Origin: an uncultured Pedobacter sp.
Lineage (GTDB): Bacteria; Bacteroidota; Bacteroidia; Sphingobacteriales; Sphingobacteriaceae
Direction of reading: 5' to 3'
Length of the DNA stretch: 14,109 nt
Assembly: GCF_946479715.1 (NCBI RefSeq)
Contig: NZ_CAMLHF010000152.1
Location: forward strand, 1 to 14,109
Under the pieces are notes generated by a model that had not been told where the DNA came from, searched no databases, and saw only the letters and a list, made by a program, of their open reading frames with translations. A program made the position numbers and the translations under genes. Shown in pieces: positions 1 to 6,488 of this stretch (position 1 is the first letter of the stretch; each line of letters begins with the position of its first letter).

Positions 1-11
1 CCACCTTGATT

Positions 12-134
12 CCCGTCATCTCGTTGCCGTCATTCCGTTACCGTCATCTCGACTTTTGGACTGATCTCTTGCTTATGTCACTTCAAGAGATCTCTCCTAA
101 CGTCGAGATGACGAAAGCTTCGAGATGACGAAAG
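12..134. repeat. Intergenic repeat cluster of CGTCATCTCG / CGAGATGACG units
   Basis: The 12-base arm CGTCATCTCGAC (42-53) has a perfect inverted copy at 102-113. Nested inside, TGATCTCTTG (62-71) pairs with 84-93 at 9 of 10 positions. The 15-base unit TCGAGATGACGAAAG occurs twice in direct orientation (103-117 and 120-134), and CCGTCATCTCG occurs at 13-23 and 41-51, with a shorter CCGTCAT at 28-34. The layout is that of a noncoding extragenic palindrome able to fold into a large cruciform or RNA hairpin. No frame through it looks coding. That it belongs to a dispersed family in this genome is inference from its structure; one copy in one window cannot show it. Confidence 0.7.
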
Positions 135-165
135 TAATTAGCTCAAGCCTAGTAAATCCAATGTG

Positions 166-186
166 TCTTTTTTATGTTAAAAAAGA
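166..186. terminator. A/T hairpin, possible terminator of an upstream gene
   Basis: A perfect 9-bp inverted repeat, TCTTTTTTA and TAAAAAAGA, surrounds the 3-base loop TGT. There is only one G-C pair, so the stem is weak. The symmetric A and T runs are typical of bidirectional intrinsic terminators in AT-rich genomes. It could end transcription of a gene left of the window, or merely reflect base composition. Confidence 0.3.
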
Positions 187-216
187 GATAAGCTTTACTG
201 TTTTGAGGTCCAATAT

Positions 217-246
217 TTTGATTATTGCCAAATATTAGAATCTTTG
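217..246 (+). promoter_or_regulatory. Candidate Bacteroidota-type promoter for the histidine kinase
   Basis: A TTTG (217-220) is followed after 18 bases by AATCTTTG (239-246). The known Bacteroidota primary promoter is a -33 TTTG/TTG, a spacer of roughly 17-23, and a -7 TAnnTTTG. Only the first base of the -7 element differs here. Transcription would start near 252, giving a 5' leader of about 20-25 bases before the ATG at 275. Confidence 0.5.
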
Positions 247-274
247 TAGAGATGAGAAAATATAAAGATACATA

Positions 275-1624
275 ATGAGTATAGCAAGAAAAATAACACT
301 TCTTTTCGCTATTCTATCCGCAATTATCATCTCTTTGTTGAGTGGTTTTGTATGGTATTTTGCTAACGATTTTGCTTTTGAAGATTTTTATAAAAGATTA
401 GAAGCCAGAGTTAACATCGCTGCGGAAATTAGAGTTGCCGAAGATAAAAACGACAACATGTATGCAAAAGTCCGTAATCAATATTTAGAGCGTTTACCGG
501 ATGAAAAAGAATTTGTTATTGAAAAAGGTGACATCAATAGTGTAAAATTAGGCGTCGAATTGCCATCTAGTTTTTACGATAAAATTAAGAAATTCAAAGT
601 GGCCCGTTATCGTAAAGAAAATCATTTTTATGTTGGAAAATATTTTACTGATAATCAACAAGATCGTATTATTATTGTTTCGGCCAATGATCCCTTTGGG
701 TTTAGAGAACTAAAGGATTTGCAGAAAACGCTAATCGCTGGTTTTTTTCTATCTATAATAATGTCCTTTATAGTTGGCTGGAAATTCTCCAACTACATGC
801 TTAATCCCTTAAGAAAGATCATCAAAAGTGTAAAGAAAATAAAGGCAGAAAATCTACACTTAAGGCTTGATGTATACGGTACTGATGAAATGGCTCAACT
901 CTCACAAACCTTTAACAATATGTTGAACAGGTTAGAGACAGCTTTCGAAACTCAGAACAATTTTATTAGCAATGCTTCACACGAGTTAAGAACACCGCTG
1001 ACTATTATTAGTGGCGAGGTCGAACTTGCAATGAAATCAGACGCTGATGGTCAGGATCGCTATCTAGCTCTTGCCAAAATAAAAGACGAATCGGATCGAC
1101 TGGAGCATATCCTTACAAGTTTGTTAGGGTTGGCACAAACAGGCTTCAACGGTAAAAACCACCCTTGGGAACTGGTAAGAATTGATGAATTGCTTTGGGA
1201 TATCAAACGCACAGTTAACCAGGTGCATCCGGAAAGTAAAATTGAAATCGATTTTAGTAACCTGCCAGCAGAGGAAGATCAGATAACGATAAAAGCAAAT
1301 ATTAATTTACTTAAGCTAGCCATAGCAAACATTGTAAGCAATGCCTGTAAATATTCTAACAATAAACCCGTATTGGTAACATTAGAAAGTAAGTTAAACA
1401 TATTGTCAATTGCTGTAAAAGATCAAGGAATTGGTATACCACCTGGTGATGTACAGCATATTTTTGAACCTTTTTATAGAGCTTCAAATACGTCGGACTT
1501 TAAGGGATATGGCATTGGCCTACCACTTTCCTTAAATATAATTCGCCTGCATCGCGGAAGCATTGCAATCAGCTCAATAGAAAATATTACAACAGAAATT
1601 AAAGTCCTGCTTCCCGTTAATTAG
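275..1624 (+). CDS. HAMP-domain sensor histidine kinase of a two-component system
   Basis: This is an inner-membrane sensor that autophosphorylates on histidine and passes the phosphate to a response regulator. Two membrane helices (about 8-30 and 150-172) bracket an extracytoplasmic sensing segment of roughly 120 residues with no recognisable domain. A HAMP linker follows (about 172-225). The HisKA motif SHELRTPL puts the phosphorylated histidine at residue 236. The ATP-binding domain has its N box around residues 352-360 (NIVSNACKY), G1 box DQGIGIPP (383-390), F box IFEPFYRAS (396-404) and G2 box GYGIGLPL (411-418), all intact. The 449-residue length is normal for the class. ATG 275 fits the promoter-like sequence upstream. 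No response regulator is in the window. If there is a cognate partner it is probably left of the 274-base repeat-rich leader, or unlinked. The stimulus cannot be read from the sequence. Confidence 0.95.
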   Translation: MSIARKITLLFAILSAIIISLLSGFVWYFANDFAFEDFYKRLEARVNIAAEIRVAEDKNDNMYAKVRNQYLERLPDEKEFVIEKGDINSVKLGVELPSSFYDKIKKFKVARYRKENHFYVGKYFTDNQQDRIIIVSANDPFGFRELKDLQKTLIAGFFLSIIMSFIVGWKFSNYMLNPLRKIIKSVKKIKAENLHLRLDVYGTDEMAQLSQTFNNMLNRLETAFETQNNFISNASHELRTPLTIISGEVELAMKSDADGQDRYLALAKIKDESDRLEHILTSLLGLAQTGFNGKNHPWELVRIDELLWDIKRTVNQVHPESKIEIDFSNLPAEEDQITIKANINLLKLAIANIVSNACKYSNNKPVLVTLESKLNILSIAVKDQGIGIPPGDVQHIFEPFYRASNTSDFKGYGIGLPLSLNIIRLHRGSIAISSIENITTEIKVLLPVN

Positions 1625-2788
1625 CTAGAATTCACTTAATAGCTTTGTCAGCTTATTCCGGTCTTTCTTGCTCATGGCAGGGTAGGCAGGCAGATAAACA
1701 AGATTATCTAGCATTAGATCTTCAGCATTAGCAGCTGTGGAAGAGGGGCTGTGCTTTACTAGGCCCGACGCCTTTTGCGAAGCATCAAAACCATTACTAC
1801 GCAGGTAGGAGATAAGTCGTAACGGATCGTTGGACTCAACAGGCAGTACCCAATAAGTATGTTTTGTATTTAGTGTCCCAATTTTGTAATTGTTAGGGAT
1901 GTGAGGTAAAATATCATTGGCCAACTGTATTCTTGTGGCAATATCATGCTGTTTAAAGTTGTCCAGCTTTTTCTGTAATAGTTTTATGTTTGGCAAGCAG
2001 GGGCGATAACGAATTTGTTTAAAAATGTCATCACCAGGGAATCCCTTGGTAAAGCTCGCCAATACCTCTTCAAAATCTTTTCCACTTGCCTTTGCAAGGC
2101 TATAAAATCCAGTGTAAATGGCTTTAGTAGTAAGGAGTTTTACCAGCGCGGCTTTAAATAGCTTTTTTAGAAAACTTGAGGTGTCCTGTTTATCATATTG
2201 CCCATTTATAGTTGAAACTTTGGCATGTAAAGCTGGATCTTTGAAGTTGATTATGGCACCACGGATAGCGGTATTTGTTTTAATGAGGCCAAAGCTAAAC
2301 ATTACCACATCCGAGTCGGGGTTGCCTTTATATATATTACCGGCATAGGCCTGGGCACAGTCTTCAAATACAATTAAATTGTATTTCCTGGCAATGGCAA
2401 TTAACTCATCAGTGTCCATAATTGCACCAAAAAGGTGGGTGATCAGTATGGCTTTTGTGTTTGGCGTTATTGCAGATTCCAGCTCTGCAGGCGATATATT
2501 TAATGTTTGCTTGTTTACGGGCAAAGGAATAGCGGTTAGGTTATGGCCAGCTATAATCTTAAACATGTCTGGGATGTTGATGTCAGTTACTAAAATTTCA
2601 GAGCCTGCCGAAAAATTTAATGAATTTAGAACCAGATCAAAACCGGTACGTACAGAAAGGCAGATTAACTTTTTATCGTTTTTTTCAGTGATGTCTGTTT
2701 TTTGGGGTCTAAAATAATCAGCAAAACAATAGTAGATGCCAGTGAAAAGATCTTTATTGCTGATGTATAGTTTGCCTCGGGGTATCAT
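1625..2788 (-). CDS. DegT/DnrJ/EryC1/StrS-family PLP-dependent aminotransferase-like protein
   Basis: A fold-type I PLP enzyme of the sugar aminotransferase superfamily, whose members typically aminate nucleotide-linked keto-sugars for surface polysaccharides. With ATG 2788 the protein is 387 residues, usual for the family. EDCAQAYAG carries the Asp (143) that would contact the PLP nitrogen and a Gln (146) where many relatives have His. SFGLIKTNTAIRG contains the candidate Schiff-base Lys (170), but the usual Gly/Glu-rich sequence after it is altered. The frame stays open upstream to a TTG at 2851, which would overlap the preceding gene by 35 bases. ATG 2788 avoids the overlap and starts at a natural-looking MIPRGKLYI. 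It lies 28 bases after the membrane-protein gene and may be co-transcribed. Its stop abuts that of the histidine kinase. No glycosyltransferase or other sugar gene is nearby, so the substrate is unknown. Confidence 0.85.
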   Translation of the reverse strand: MIPRGKLYISNKDLFTGIYYCFADYFRPQKTDITEKNDKKLICLSVRTGFDLVLNSLNFSAGSEILVTDINIPDMFKIIAGHNLTAIPLPVNKQTLNISPAELESAITPNTKAILITHLFGAIMDTDELIAIARKYNLIVFEDCAQAYAGNIYKGNPDSDVVMFSFGLIKTNTAIRGAIINFKDPALHAKVSTINGQYDKQDTSSFLKKLFKAALVKLLTTKAIYTGFYSLAKASGKDFEEVLASFTKGFPGDDIFKQIRYRPCLPNIKLLQKKLDNFKQHDIATRIQLANDILPHIPNNYKIGTLNTKHTYWVLPVESNDPLRLISYLRSNGFDASQKASGLVKHSPSSTAANAEDLMLDNLVYLPAYPAMSKKDRNKLTKLLSEF

Positions 2789-2816
2789 GCCCGCAATATA
2801 CTTATAGTTATTCCTA

Positions 2817-3338
2817 CTACTGCACAACCTGAAGTATTCCCGGATGCTCAACTGATATTCGAAGTTTCAGATTGTCTCCTTCATTGAACCTTTGGTTCTC
2901 GTCATTTATTTTTCGTACAAAGTTTTCATTATTTAAAGCATAACGAACTACCATATAGTGGTTGTAAAACAAAGAGGACCCGGACGACCACACCAATAAT
3001 ACTTTTCCATCTACTATTTTACCATGATTTTCCAATTGTTGCACATAATAGAGTTTCTGTAACTCCAGAACTCCTAATGCACTAAATCTAATGGCTACAA
3101 GCAAAAGAAAACCACAAAGAGTTCTAACTAGCACGTTGCTTGTTTCAAGCCATATCATTTGTAAAATGAGAAAACAATTTCCAACAACCAACAGCAACGT
3201 AGAAGCTACAGACTCTCTGTTGTAATAATGCAATTGAAAGATACCGATGTAAATGCAAAAAAGAATTATCAAGCTAAGTACTAAAGTCCAAATGACTTTA
3301 CTTTTTGATCGGGGGCGTAGCCTTAAATGCTTGTTCAT
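2817..3338 (-). CDS. Small membrane protein with three helices and a DUF3592-like C-terminal domain
   Basis: From ATG 3338 the protein is 173 residues. A basic N-terminus (RLRPRSKSK) precedes three hydrophobic segments at about 14-35, 43-64 and 70-93. The soluble C-terminus (about 105-173) looks like a small beta domain: GKIVDGKVLLVWSS, then HYMVVRYALNN, then NEGDNLKLRISVEHPG. The order 'G.vv.G.V ... v.Y ... GD...v...P' resembles the DUF3592 pattern; this is resemblance by eye, not a search result. The frame can be extended to a TTG at 3422, but that would run through the hairpin after the dehydrogenase gene and add an unlikely N-terminus. The aminotransferase-like gene follows after 28 bases. 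No function can be assigned. Confidence 0.65.
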   Translation of the reverse strand: MNKHLRLRPRSKSKVIWTLVLSLIILFCIYIGIFQLHYYNRESVASTLLLVVGNCFLILQMIWLETSNVLVRTLCGFLLLVAIRFSALGVLELQKLYYVQQLENHGKIVDGKVLLVWSSGSSLFYNHYMVVRYALNNENFVRKINDENQRFNEGDNLKLRISVEHPGILQVVQ

Positions 3339-3406
3339 GTAAGTTTTGAGATTGCGTACTGAAATATAAATATTTATTTCGGAAATATGGCAACCTTGAA
3401 TTATTG

Positions 3407-3438
3407 GATTGTTACGCCACAAACCTGGCGTAACAATC
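3407..3438 (-). terminator. Perfect 13-bp hairpin just after the dehydrogenase gene
   Basis: GATTGTTACGCCA (3407-3419) and its exact reverse complement (3426-3438) enclose a 6-base loop. The hairpin begins seven bases beyond the dehydrogenase stop and ends about 70 bases before the next start on the same strand. No T-tract follows in either direction, so it is not a classic intrinsic terminator. It may be a 3'-end stabiliser, a Rho-assisted terminator or a DNA-binding palindrome. Confidence 0.55.
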
Positions 3439-3445
3439 TAATACC

Positions 3446-4183
3446 TTAAATCTGTGCCGTACCGCCGTCAACGAACAACTCAATACCTGTGATAAAGGTA
3501 GAATCGCTAGAAGCAAGGAATAGGGCAGTGCTGGCAATCTCTTCAGAAGTACCAAAACGTCCCATCGGAATCTTTTCTGTAAATGAATCCCTGATTTCCT
3601 GAGGTACGCCATCAAAGGTGGCAGTGTCAATAGAACCCGGACTAAGTACATTTACACGGATTTTGCGCGCTTGTAGGTCAAGCGTCCAGGTGCGGGCCAG
3701 CGAACGGATAGCAGCTTTGCTGGCACTGTATATACCCATTCCAGGGAAACCTTTCACACTGGCTATGGAACCCGTCATAATGATAGATGCACCTTCAGAC
3801 AATAGAGGCAGTGCTTTCTGTACAGTAAAAATGGTGCCTTTCACATTGATGTCGAATACACGGTCATATTCTTCGGGTGTAATGGCATCAATGCCAATAC
3901 CGAAATGCCCAACGCCAGAGCTGGCATATAATACATCTATATGGCCTTTTTCTTTTTTAACGATATCGTATAAACGATCCAGATCATCGAGGTTACCAGA
4001 ATCAGCGCGTACACCCGTTACATTTTTACCTATATGTTTTACTGCGGCATCCAATTGTTCCTGTCTGCGGCCGGTGATATATACATAGGCACCTTCTTCT
4101 ACAAATAATTTGGCAGTAGCCAGAGCCATTCCACTGGTTGCACCGGTTATTACGGCTACTTTGTTCTCTAATTTACGTGACAT
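3446..4183 (-). CDS. Short-chain dehydrogenase/reductase (SDR), classical type
   Basis: A cytosolic NAD(P)-dependent oxidoreductase with one Rossmann domain and 245 residues, the standard size. The cofactor motif TGATSGMA (13-20) follows the first strand. GRR (38-40) after the second strand suggests NADP preference. The active site is complete: Asn113 in INVKG, Ser139 in MTGSIAS, Tyr152 and Lys156 in YSASK. SPGSIDTA (181-188) is the usual loop after the catalytic region, and FVDGG the usual C-terminus. Two departures: Ala20 replaces the third Gly of TGxxxGxG, and the NNAG motif reads ASSG (87-90). The start is ATG 4183. The Crp/Fnr-type regulator lies 119 bases upstream on the same strand and may control this gene. 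The substrate is unknown; many such enzymes are annotated only as SDR oxidoreductases. Confidence 0.92.
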   Translation of the reverse strand: MSRKLENKVAVITGATSGMALATAKLFVEEGAYVYITGRRQEQLDAAVKHIGKNVTGVRADSGNLDDLDRLYDIVKKEKGHIDVLYASSGVGHFGIGIDAITPEEYDRVFDINVKGTIFTVQKALPLLSEGASIIMTGSIASVKGFPGMGIYSASKAAIRSLARTWTLDLQARKIRVNVLSPGSIDTATFDGVPQEIRDSFTEKIPMGRFGTSEEIASTALFLASSDSTFITGIELFVDGGTAQI

Positions 4184-4200
4184 GATTTTGCTTATTTTTG

Positions 4201-4222
4201 GTCAGTGGTTCACCCGGCTGAC
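4201..4222. promoter_or_regulatory. Imperfect dyad in the dehydrogenase leader
   Basis: GTCAG (4201-4205) and CTGAC (4218-4222) form a dyad with a smaller inner pair, GG/CC, spaced asymmetrically. It lies 18-39 bases before the dehydrogenase ATG, so it could be an operator or a leader hairpin. Short arms make chance possible. Confidence 0.25.
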
Positions 4223-4226
4223 GAAG

Positions 4227-4253
4227 CAAAATTGGCGAATGTGAGGCCCTCAA
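4227..4253 (-). promoter_or_regulatory. Candidate promoter for the dehydrogenase gene
   Basis: Read on the minus strand, TTG (4253-4251) is followed after 16 bases by CAATTTTG (4234-4227). This approximates the Bacteroidota TTG-N17-23-TAnnTTTG promoter with one -7 mismatch and a spacer one base short. Transcription would begin near 4220, about 37 bases before the start codon. Confidence 0.35.
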
Positions 4254-4272
4254 AACGATGAGGTTTGTTAAG

Positions 4273-4294
4273 AAAAAAATTGACAAATGTCAAT
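4273..4294 (-). terminator. Stem-loop with T-tract after the Crp/Fnr gene; also resembles an FNR-type box
   Basis: On the minus strand ATTGAC-ATTT-GTCAAT is followed by a run of T, beginning nine bases past the Crp/Fnr stop. That is the geometry of an intrinsic terminator, although the stem has only two G-C pairs. The same bases (4280-4293) read TTGACA-AA-TGTCAA, close to the FNR-family half-site layout TTGAT-N4-ATCAA. It could therefore be the binding site of the adjacent regulator upstream of the dehydrogenase gene. The sequence alone does not decide. Confidence 0.5.
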
Positions 4295-4302
4295 CGAAAG
4301 GC

Positions 4303-4881
4303 CTACTTCTTAGGCTTCGGATTACGCAAACGGCTCAGTGTTTCGGGTGTTATGCCCAAATAAGAGGCAATCATGGCTTGCGGTACACGCAGTGCGAAAT
4401 CAGGATAGCGCTTCACAAAGTTCTGGTATTTCTCTTCTGCCGTGCTACTGATCACTTCGTGTATCCGGTTCTGGTTTATCACAAAACTCTTGTTCAAAAT
4501 ATCGGTAACCAGCTGACCAAAAACAGGCACAGTTTCCATGGCCACCTTCATCTCATCCTTGTCGAACAGGATAAGTTCTGATTCTTCAATGGCATCAATG
4601 TTAAATTTTGAGGGGACACCAAAGAGCAGGCTTTCGCGATCGCTGATCCACCAGTCTTTAGTGGCAAAGCGGATGATGTGCTCGTTGCCCTTGCCATCAA
4701 CCGAATACGTACGCATTAGGCCACTGGCTATAAAACAATGGTAGCGACATACATCACCTTCCTGCAGCAGGTATTGTTTTTTGCGCAGTTTTTTGAACTT
4801 GGCATGGCTTTCCAGTATGGCAAGCTCCTCGTCGCTAATGGTTGTTTGTCGGCGTACATATGCCTTAAAAACTTCGAACAC
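4303..4881 (-). CDS. Crp/Fnr-family transcriptional regulator
   Basis: A 192-residue DNA-binding protein with an N-terminal cyclic-nucleotide-binding-like beta-roll (about 25-115; QEGDVCRYHCFIASGLMR is the characteristic early stretch). A dimerisation helix follows (about 112-145), then a short C-terminal helix-turn-helix (about 166-187, QAMIASYLGITPETLSRLRN). The FNR cysteine cluster is absent, with Cys45 the only nearby candidate, so oxygen sensing by Fe-S is unlikely. The residues of a true cAMP pocket are not evident, and many Bacteroidota members of this family have no known ligand. The start is GTG 4881: the frame holds a stop at 4906-4908 and no ATG before the conserved beginning. It is flanked by the SDR gene downstream and the DinB-like gene upstream, so control of one or both is a reasonable inference. 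Confidence 0.9.
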   Translation of the reverse strand: MFEVFKAYVRRQTTISDEELAILESHAKFKKLRKKQYLLQEGDVCRYHCFIASGLMRTYSVDGKGNEHIIRFATKDWWISDRESLLFGVPSKFNIDAIEESELILFDKDEMKVAMETVPVFGQLVTDILNKSFVINQNRIHEVISSTAEEKYQNFVKRYPDFALRVPQAMIASYLGITPETLSRLRNPKPKK

Positions 4882-4924
4882 TAGATGATATTTTTTTGCG
4901 CTAAGTTAAGATAATTTTGCCGTT

Positions 4925-4940
4925 CACTGATCTTTCAGTG
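4925..4940. promoter_or_regulatory. 6-bp dyad between the DinB-like and Crp/Fnr genes
   Basis: CACTGA and TCAGTG flank the 4-base spacer TCTT. The site lies seven bases past the DinB-like stop and 44 bases upstream of the Crp/Fnr GTG. With no T-tract it is a poor terminator. Its position would suit an autoregulatory operator, but its arms do not match those of the TTGACA/TGTCAA dyad at 4280-4293. Confidence 0.3.
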
Positions 4941-4946
4941 CTGCAT

Positions 4947-5429
4947 TTAACTTGTTGCAATAATCAATTGTTTAATCGCTCCCAGATGATAAGCCGCATG
5001 AGGAATTAAGGCCAGTGTGCCTTGTCTGAATTGCTGATCTGTCCAGTCTTTCCTTTCTGCAATTGCTGTTCTAAGATCCTCATAGGCGTTAAGCAGGTCT
5101 TGTTGTAATTTTTGCCATTCCTGATCATTCACCTCTCGGATCCTCCAACTTTCAGCCCAATCGGGCGAAGGCATTTTTCCGTCGAAGAATTCGCGTGCAA
5201 CACGTATACTCCATCTTAAATGTTCAGTGTGCGCTGCAATGGTTGATCCACCTTCAACAGTGGGAGTCGAAGCCTGTTCGGCATCGATCTGCTCAATTGC
5301 TTTGGTAAAACCATGTCCCGGGTATCTATCTATTACCCAAGTGTAGTTGCTTGCCGGACCAACGTATAGTTCATCAAGCAATTCAAGTAATGATGAGATT
5401 ATTGCTTCCATGAATAGAATAACCATCAT
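4947..5429 (-). CDS. DinB/YfiT-like four-helix-bundle putative metalloenzyme
   Basis: A 160-residue, mostly helical cytosolic protein of DinB type, a superfamily that binds a divalent metal and includes thiol-dependent transferases. The candidate metal ligands are His67 and/or His70 in AAHTEHLRW and His144 and His148 in IPHAAYHLGAI; the paired late histidines (HxxxH) are the family hallmark. Tryptophans and acidic residues between them are typical too. Three in-frame ATGs are possible (5429, 5426, 5411). 5429 is kept because it follows an A-rich CAAAAAG, as favoured in Bacteroidota, but 5411 would start at a more family-like MEAIISSLLELL. The gene is divergent from the beta-barrel gene at 5540 and lies 65 bases before the Crp/Fnr gene. 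The substrate is unknown. Confidence 0.8.
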   Translation of the reverse strand: MMVILFMEAIISSLLELLDELYVGPASNYTWVIDRYPGHGFTKAIEQIDAEQASTPTVEGGSTIAAHTEHLRWSIRVAREFFDGKMPSPDWAESWRIREVNDQEWQKLQQDLLNAYEDLRTAIAERKDWTDQQFRQGTLALIPHAAYHLGAIKQLIIATS

Positions 5430-5539
5430 CTTTTTGAAATGTTTTTGATTTAATTTATTATCTGTTTGTTTTTCAGTGTTTTAATTTAAATAAAACGTAT
5501 ATTGTATTAACAATGTGACGATCATTTAATCGTAGAATT

Positions 5540-6487
5540 ATGAGGCTCAATTCTATTTTGCTGCTATTATTTCAACTGATTGTTGGATGTGCATTATCAC
5601 AAGACAAAAAGAAGGATTCTGTTAACCGTCAGGATGTTCTTGAAGAGGAGTATAAACGATTGAAAGACTCATTGTCTAACTACACTTTTATCCCTGCAGT
5701 CTCTTCCGTGCTAATAAAAGAAGGTGAATGGGAATTCAATCTTTTTTCTTCTCTAAATTCAGCAAATCGATACAGAGACAACGAAGGAGAGCTTTTAGAT
5801 CTAAGCGTTAGGCAAAGTTATTTATTCAATACTTTACAAGTCACCTATGGCATTTCAAAAAAATCCAGGGTAAATGTTGGATTAGATATAAACACCATAA
5901 TGGGGCGAATTGATCAGGATAGGAATAGCTCAATTTTTAGAGTTTTTGATCCTAACGTATCCGGTCGAAGTCAATATGCAAGCGCTATTTCTGGTATTGG
6001 CCCAAGAGTTAGATGGAGGCCATTCAGTAAAAACTATAACCTAACCTTACAAAGCAGCTTAATTTTTGGCTTATCCATAAAAGACAGCAAAACAAATGTT
6101 TTGGGGCTAAACCAAAGCTATTTTGCAACACAGCTACTCTACAATACCCCCGTTACTAAGTACTTATCTATTTTCTCCCAATTAGGCCTACAATATGCCT
6201 TTAAAAAAGGCGATGCTGTAGCAACTTTTTATTCACCACTGGCAGTATATGTTAGCTATTTCATTCCACGTAAAACGGTGCCTTTCGTTTTAATCAATTA
6301 CGTTCCCGGATTCGAAAAAAACAACAAGTGGTCATATAGCCGATATTTCTGTCAAGCCGGTGCAGGAATTCAATATCAGATCTACAAAAACCTCCTCATC
6401 AATAGCTATTACGCTGCTAATATTGCAGGTAAAAACTATGCAGTATTCAATAATTATAATGTCAATATTCGATTTTTACATCACTAA
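5540..6487 (+). CDS. Secreted, probable outer-membrane beta-barrel protein of unknown function
   Basis: The 315-residue protein begins with a hydrophobic signal segment (about 4-19). Signal peptidase I could cleave after ALS, before Gln21. Cys17 in IVGC formally fits a lipobox, but lipidation is less likely for a barrel. A charged, helical stretch follows (21-48). From about residue 60 the protein is a series of short amphipathic strands rich in Tyr, Phe, Asn and Ser with tight turns (for example LQVTYGISKKSRVNVGLDIN, YFATQLLYNTP, GIQYQIYKNLLINSYY), ending close to the C-terminus in NVNIRFLHH. This is the profile of a small transmembrane beta-barrel; the exact family is not recognised. It diverges from the DinB-like gene across 110 bases and converges on the IPT lipoprotein gene with a single base between stops. 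It is apparently a single-gene unit. Confidence 0.75.
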   Translation: MRLNSILLLLFQLIVGCALSQDKKKDSVNRQDVLEEEYKRLKDSLSNYTFIPAVSSVLIKEGEWEFNLFSSLNSANRYRDNEGELLDLSVRQSYLFNTLQVTYGISKKSRVNVGLDINTIMGRIDQDRNSSIFRVFDPNVSGRSQYASAISGIGPRVRWRPFSKNYNLTLQSSLIFGLSIKDSKTNVLGLNQSYFATQLLYNTPVTKYLSIFSQLGLQYAFKKGDAVATFYSPLAVYVSYFIPRKTVPFVLINYVPGFEKNNKWSYSRYFCQAGAGIQYQIYKNLLINSYYAANIAGKNYAVFNNYNVNIRFLHH

Positions 6488-6488
6488 A

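Noticed and set aside
1..134. Possible CRISPR array
   Set aside because: The repeats are short, irregularly spaced and in both orientations, with no regular spacers and no cas genes.
252..275. Seven-codon frame (MRKYKDT) whose TAA overlaps the kinase ATG by one base
   Set aside because: Too short to support as a gene. It begins about where transcription is predicted to start, so it would have almost no leader; chance overlap is more likely.
2118..2717. Rightward open frames of 76 and 112 codons inside the aminotransferase-like gene
   Set aside because: They are antisense to a well-supported coding region and show no domain or start context.
2789..2851. N-terminal extension of the aminotransferase-like gene from TTG 2851
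   Set aside because: It needs a rare start and overlaps the upstream gene by 35 bases; ATG 2788 gives a family-length protein.
3339..3422. N-terminal extension of the small membrane protein from TTG 3422
   Set aside because: It would translate through half of the 3407-3438 hairpin and place a non-hydrophobic tail before a good ATG start at 3338.
3618..4088. 156-codon rightward frame antisense to the dehydrogenase
   Set aside because: The opposite strand carries a complete SDR with all catalytic residues; this frame is a codon-bias shadow.
4258..4581. 107-codon rightward frame across the Crp/Fnr gene end
   Set aside because: It overlaps the helix-turn-helix region of a convincing regulator and has no recognisable features.
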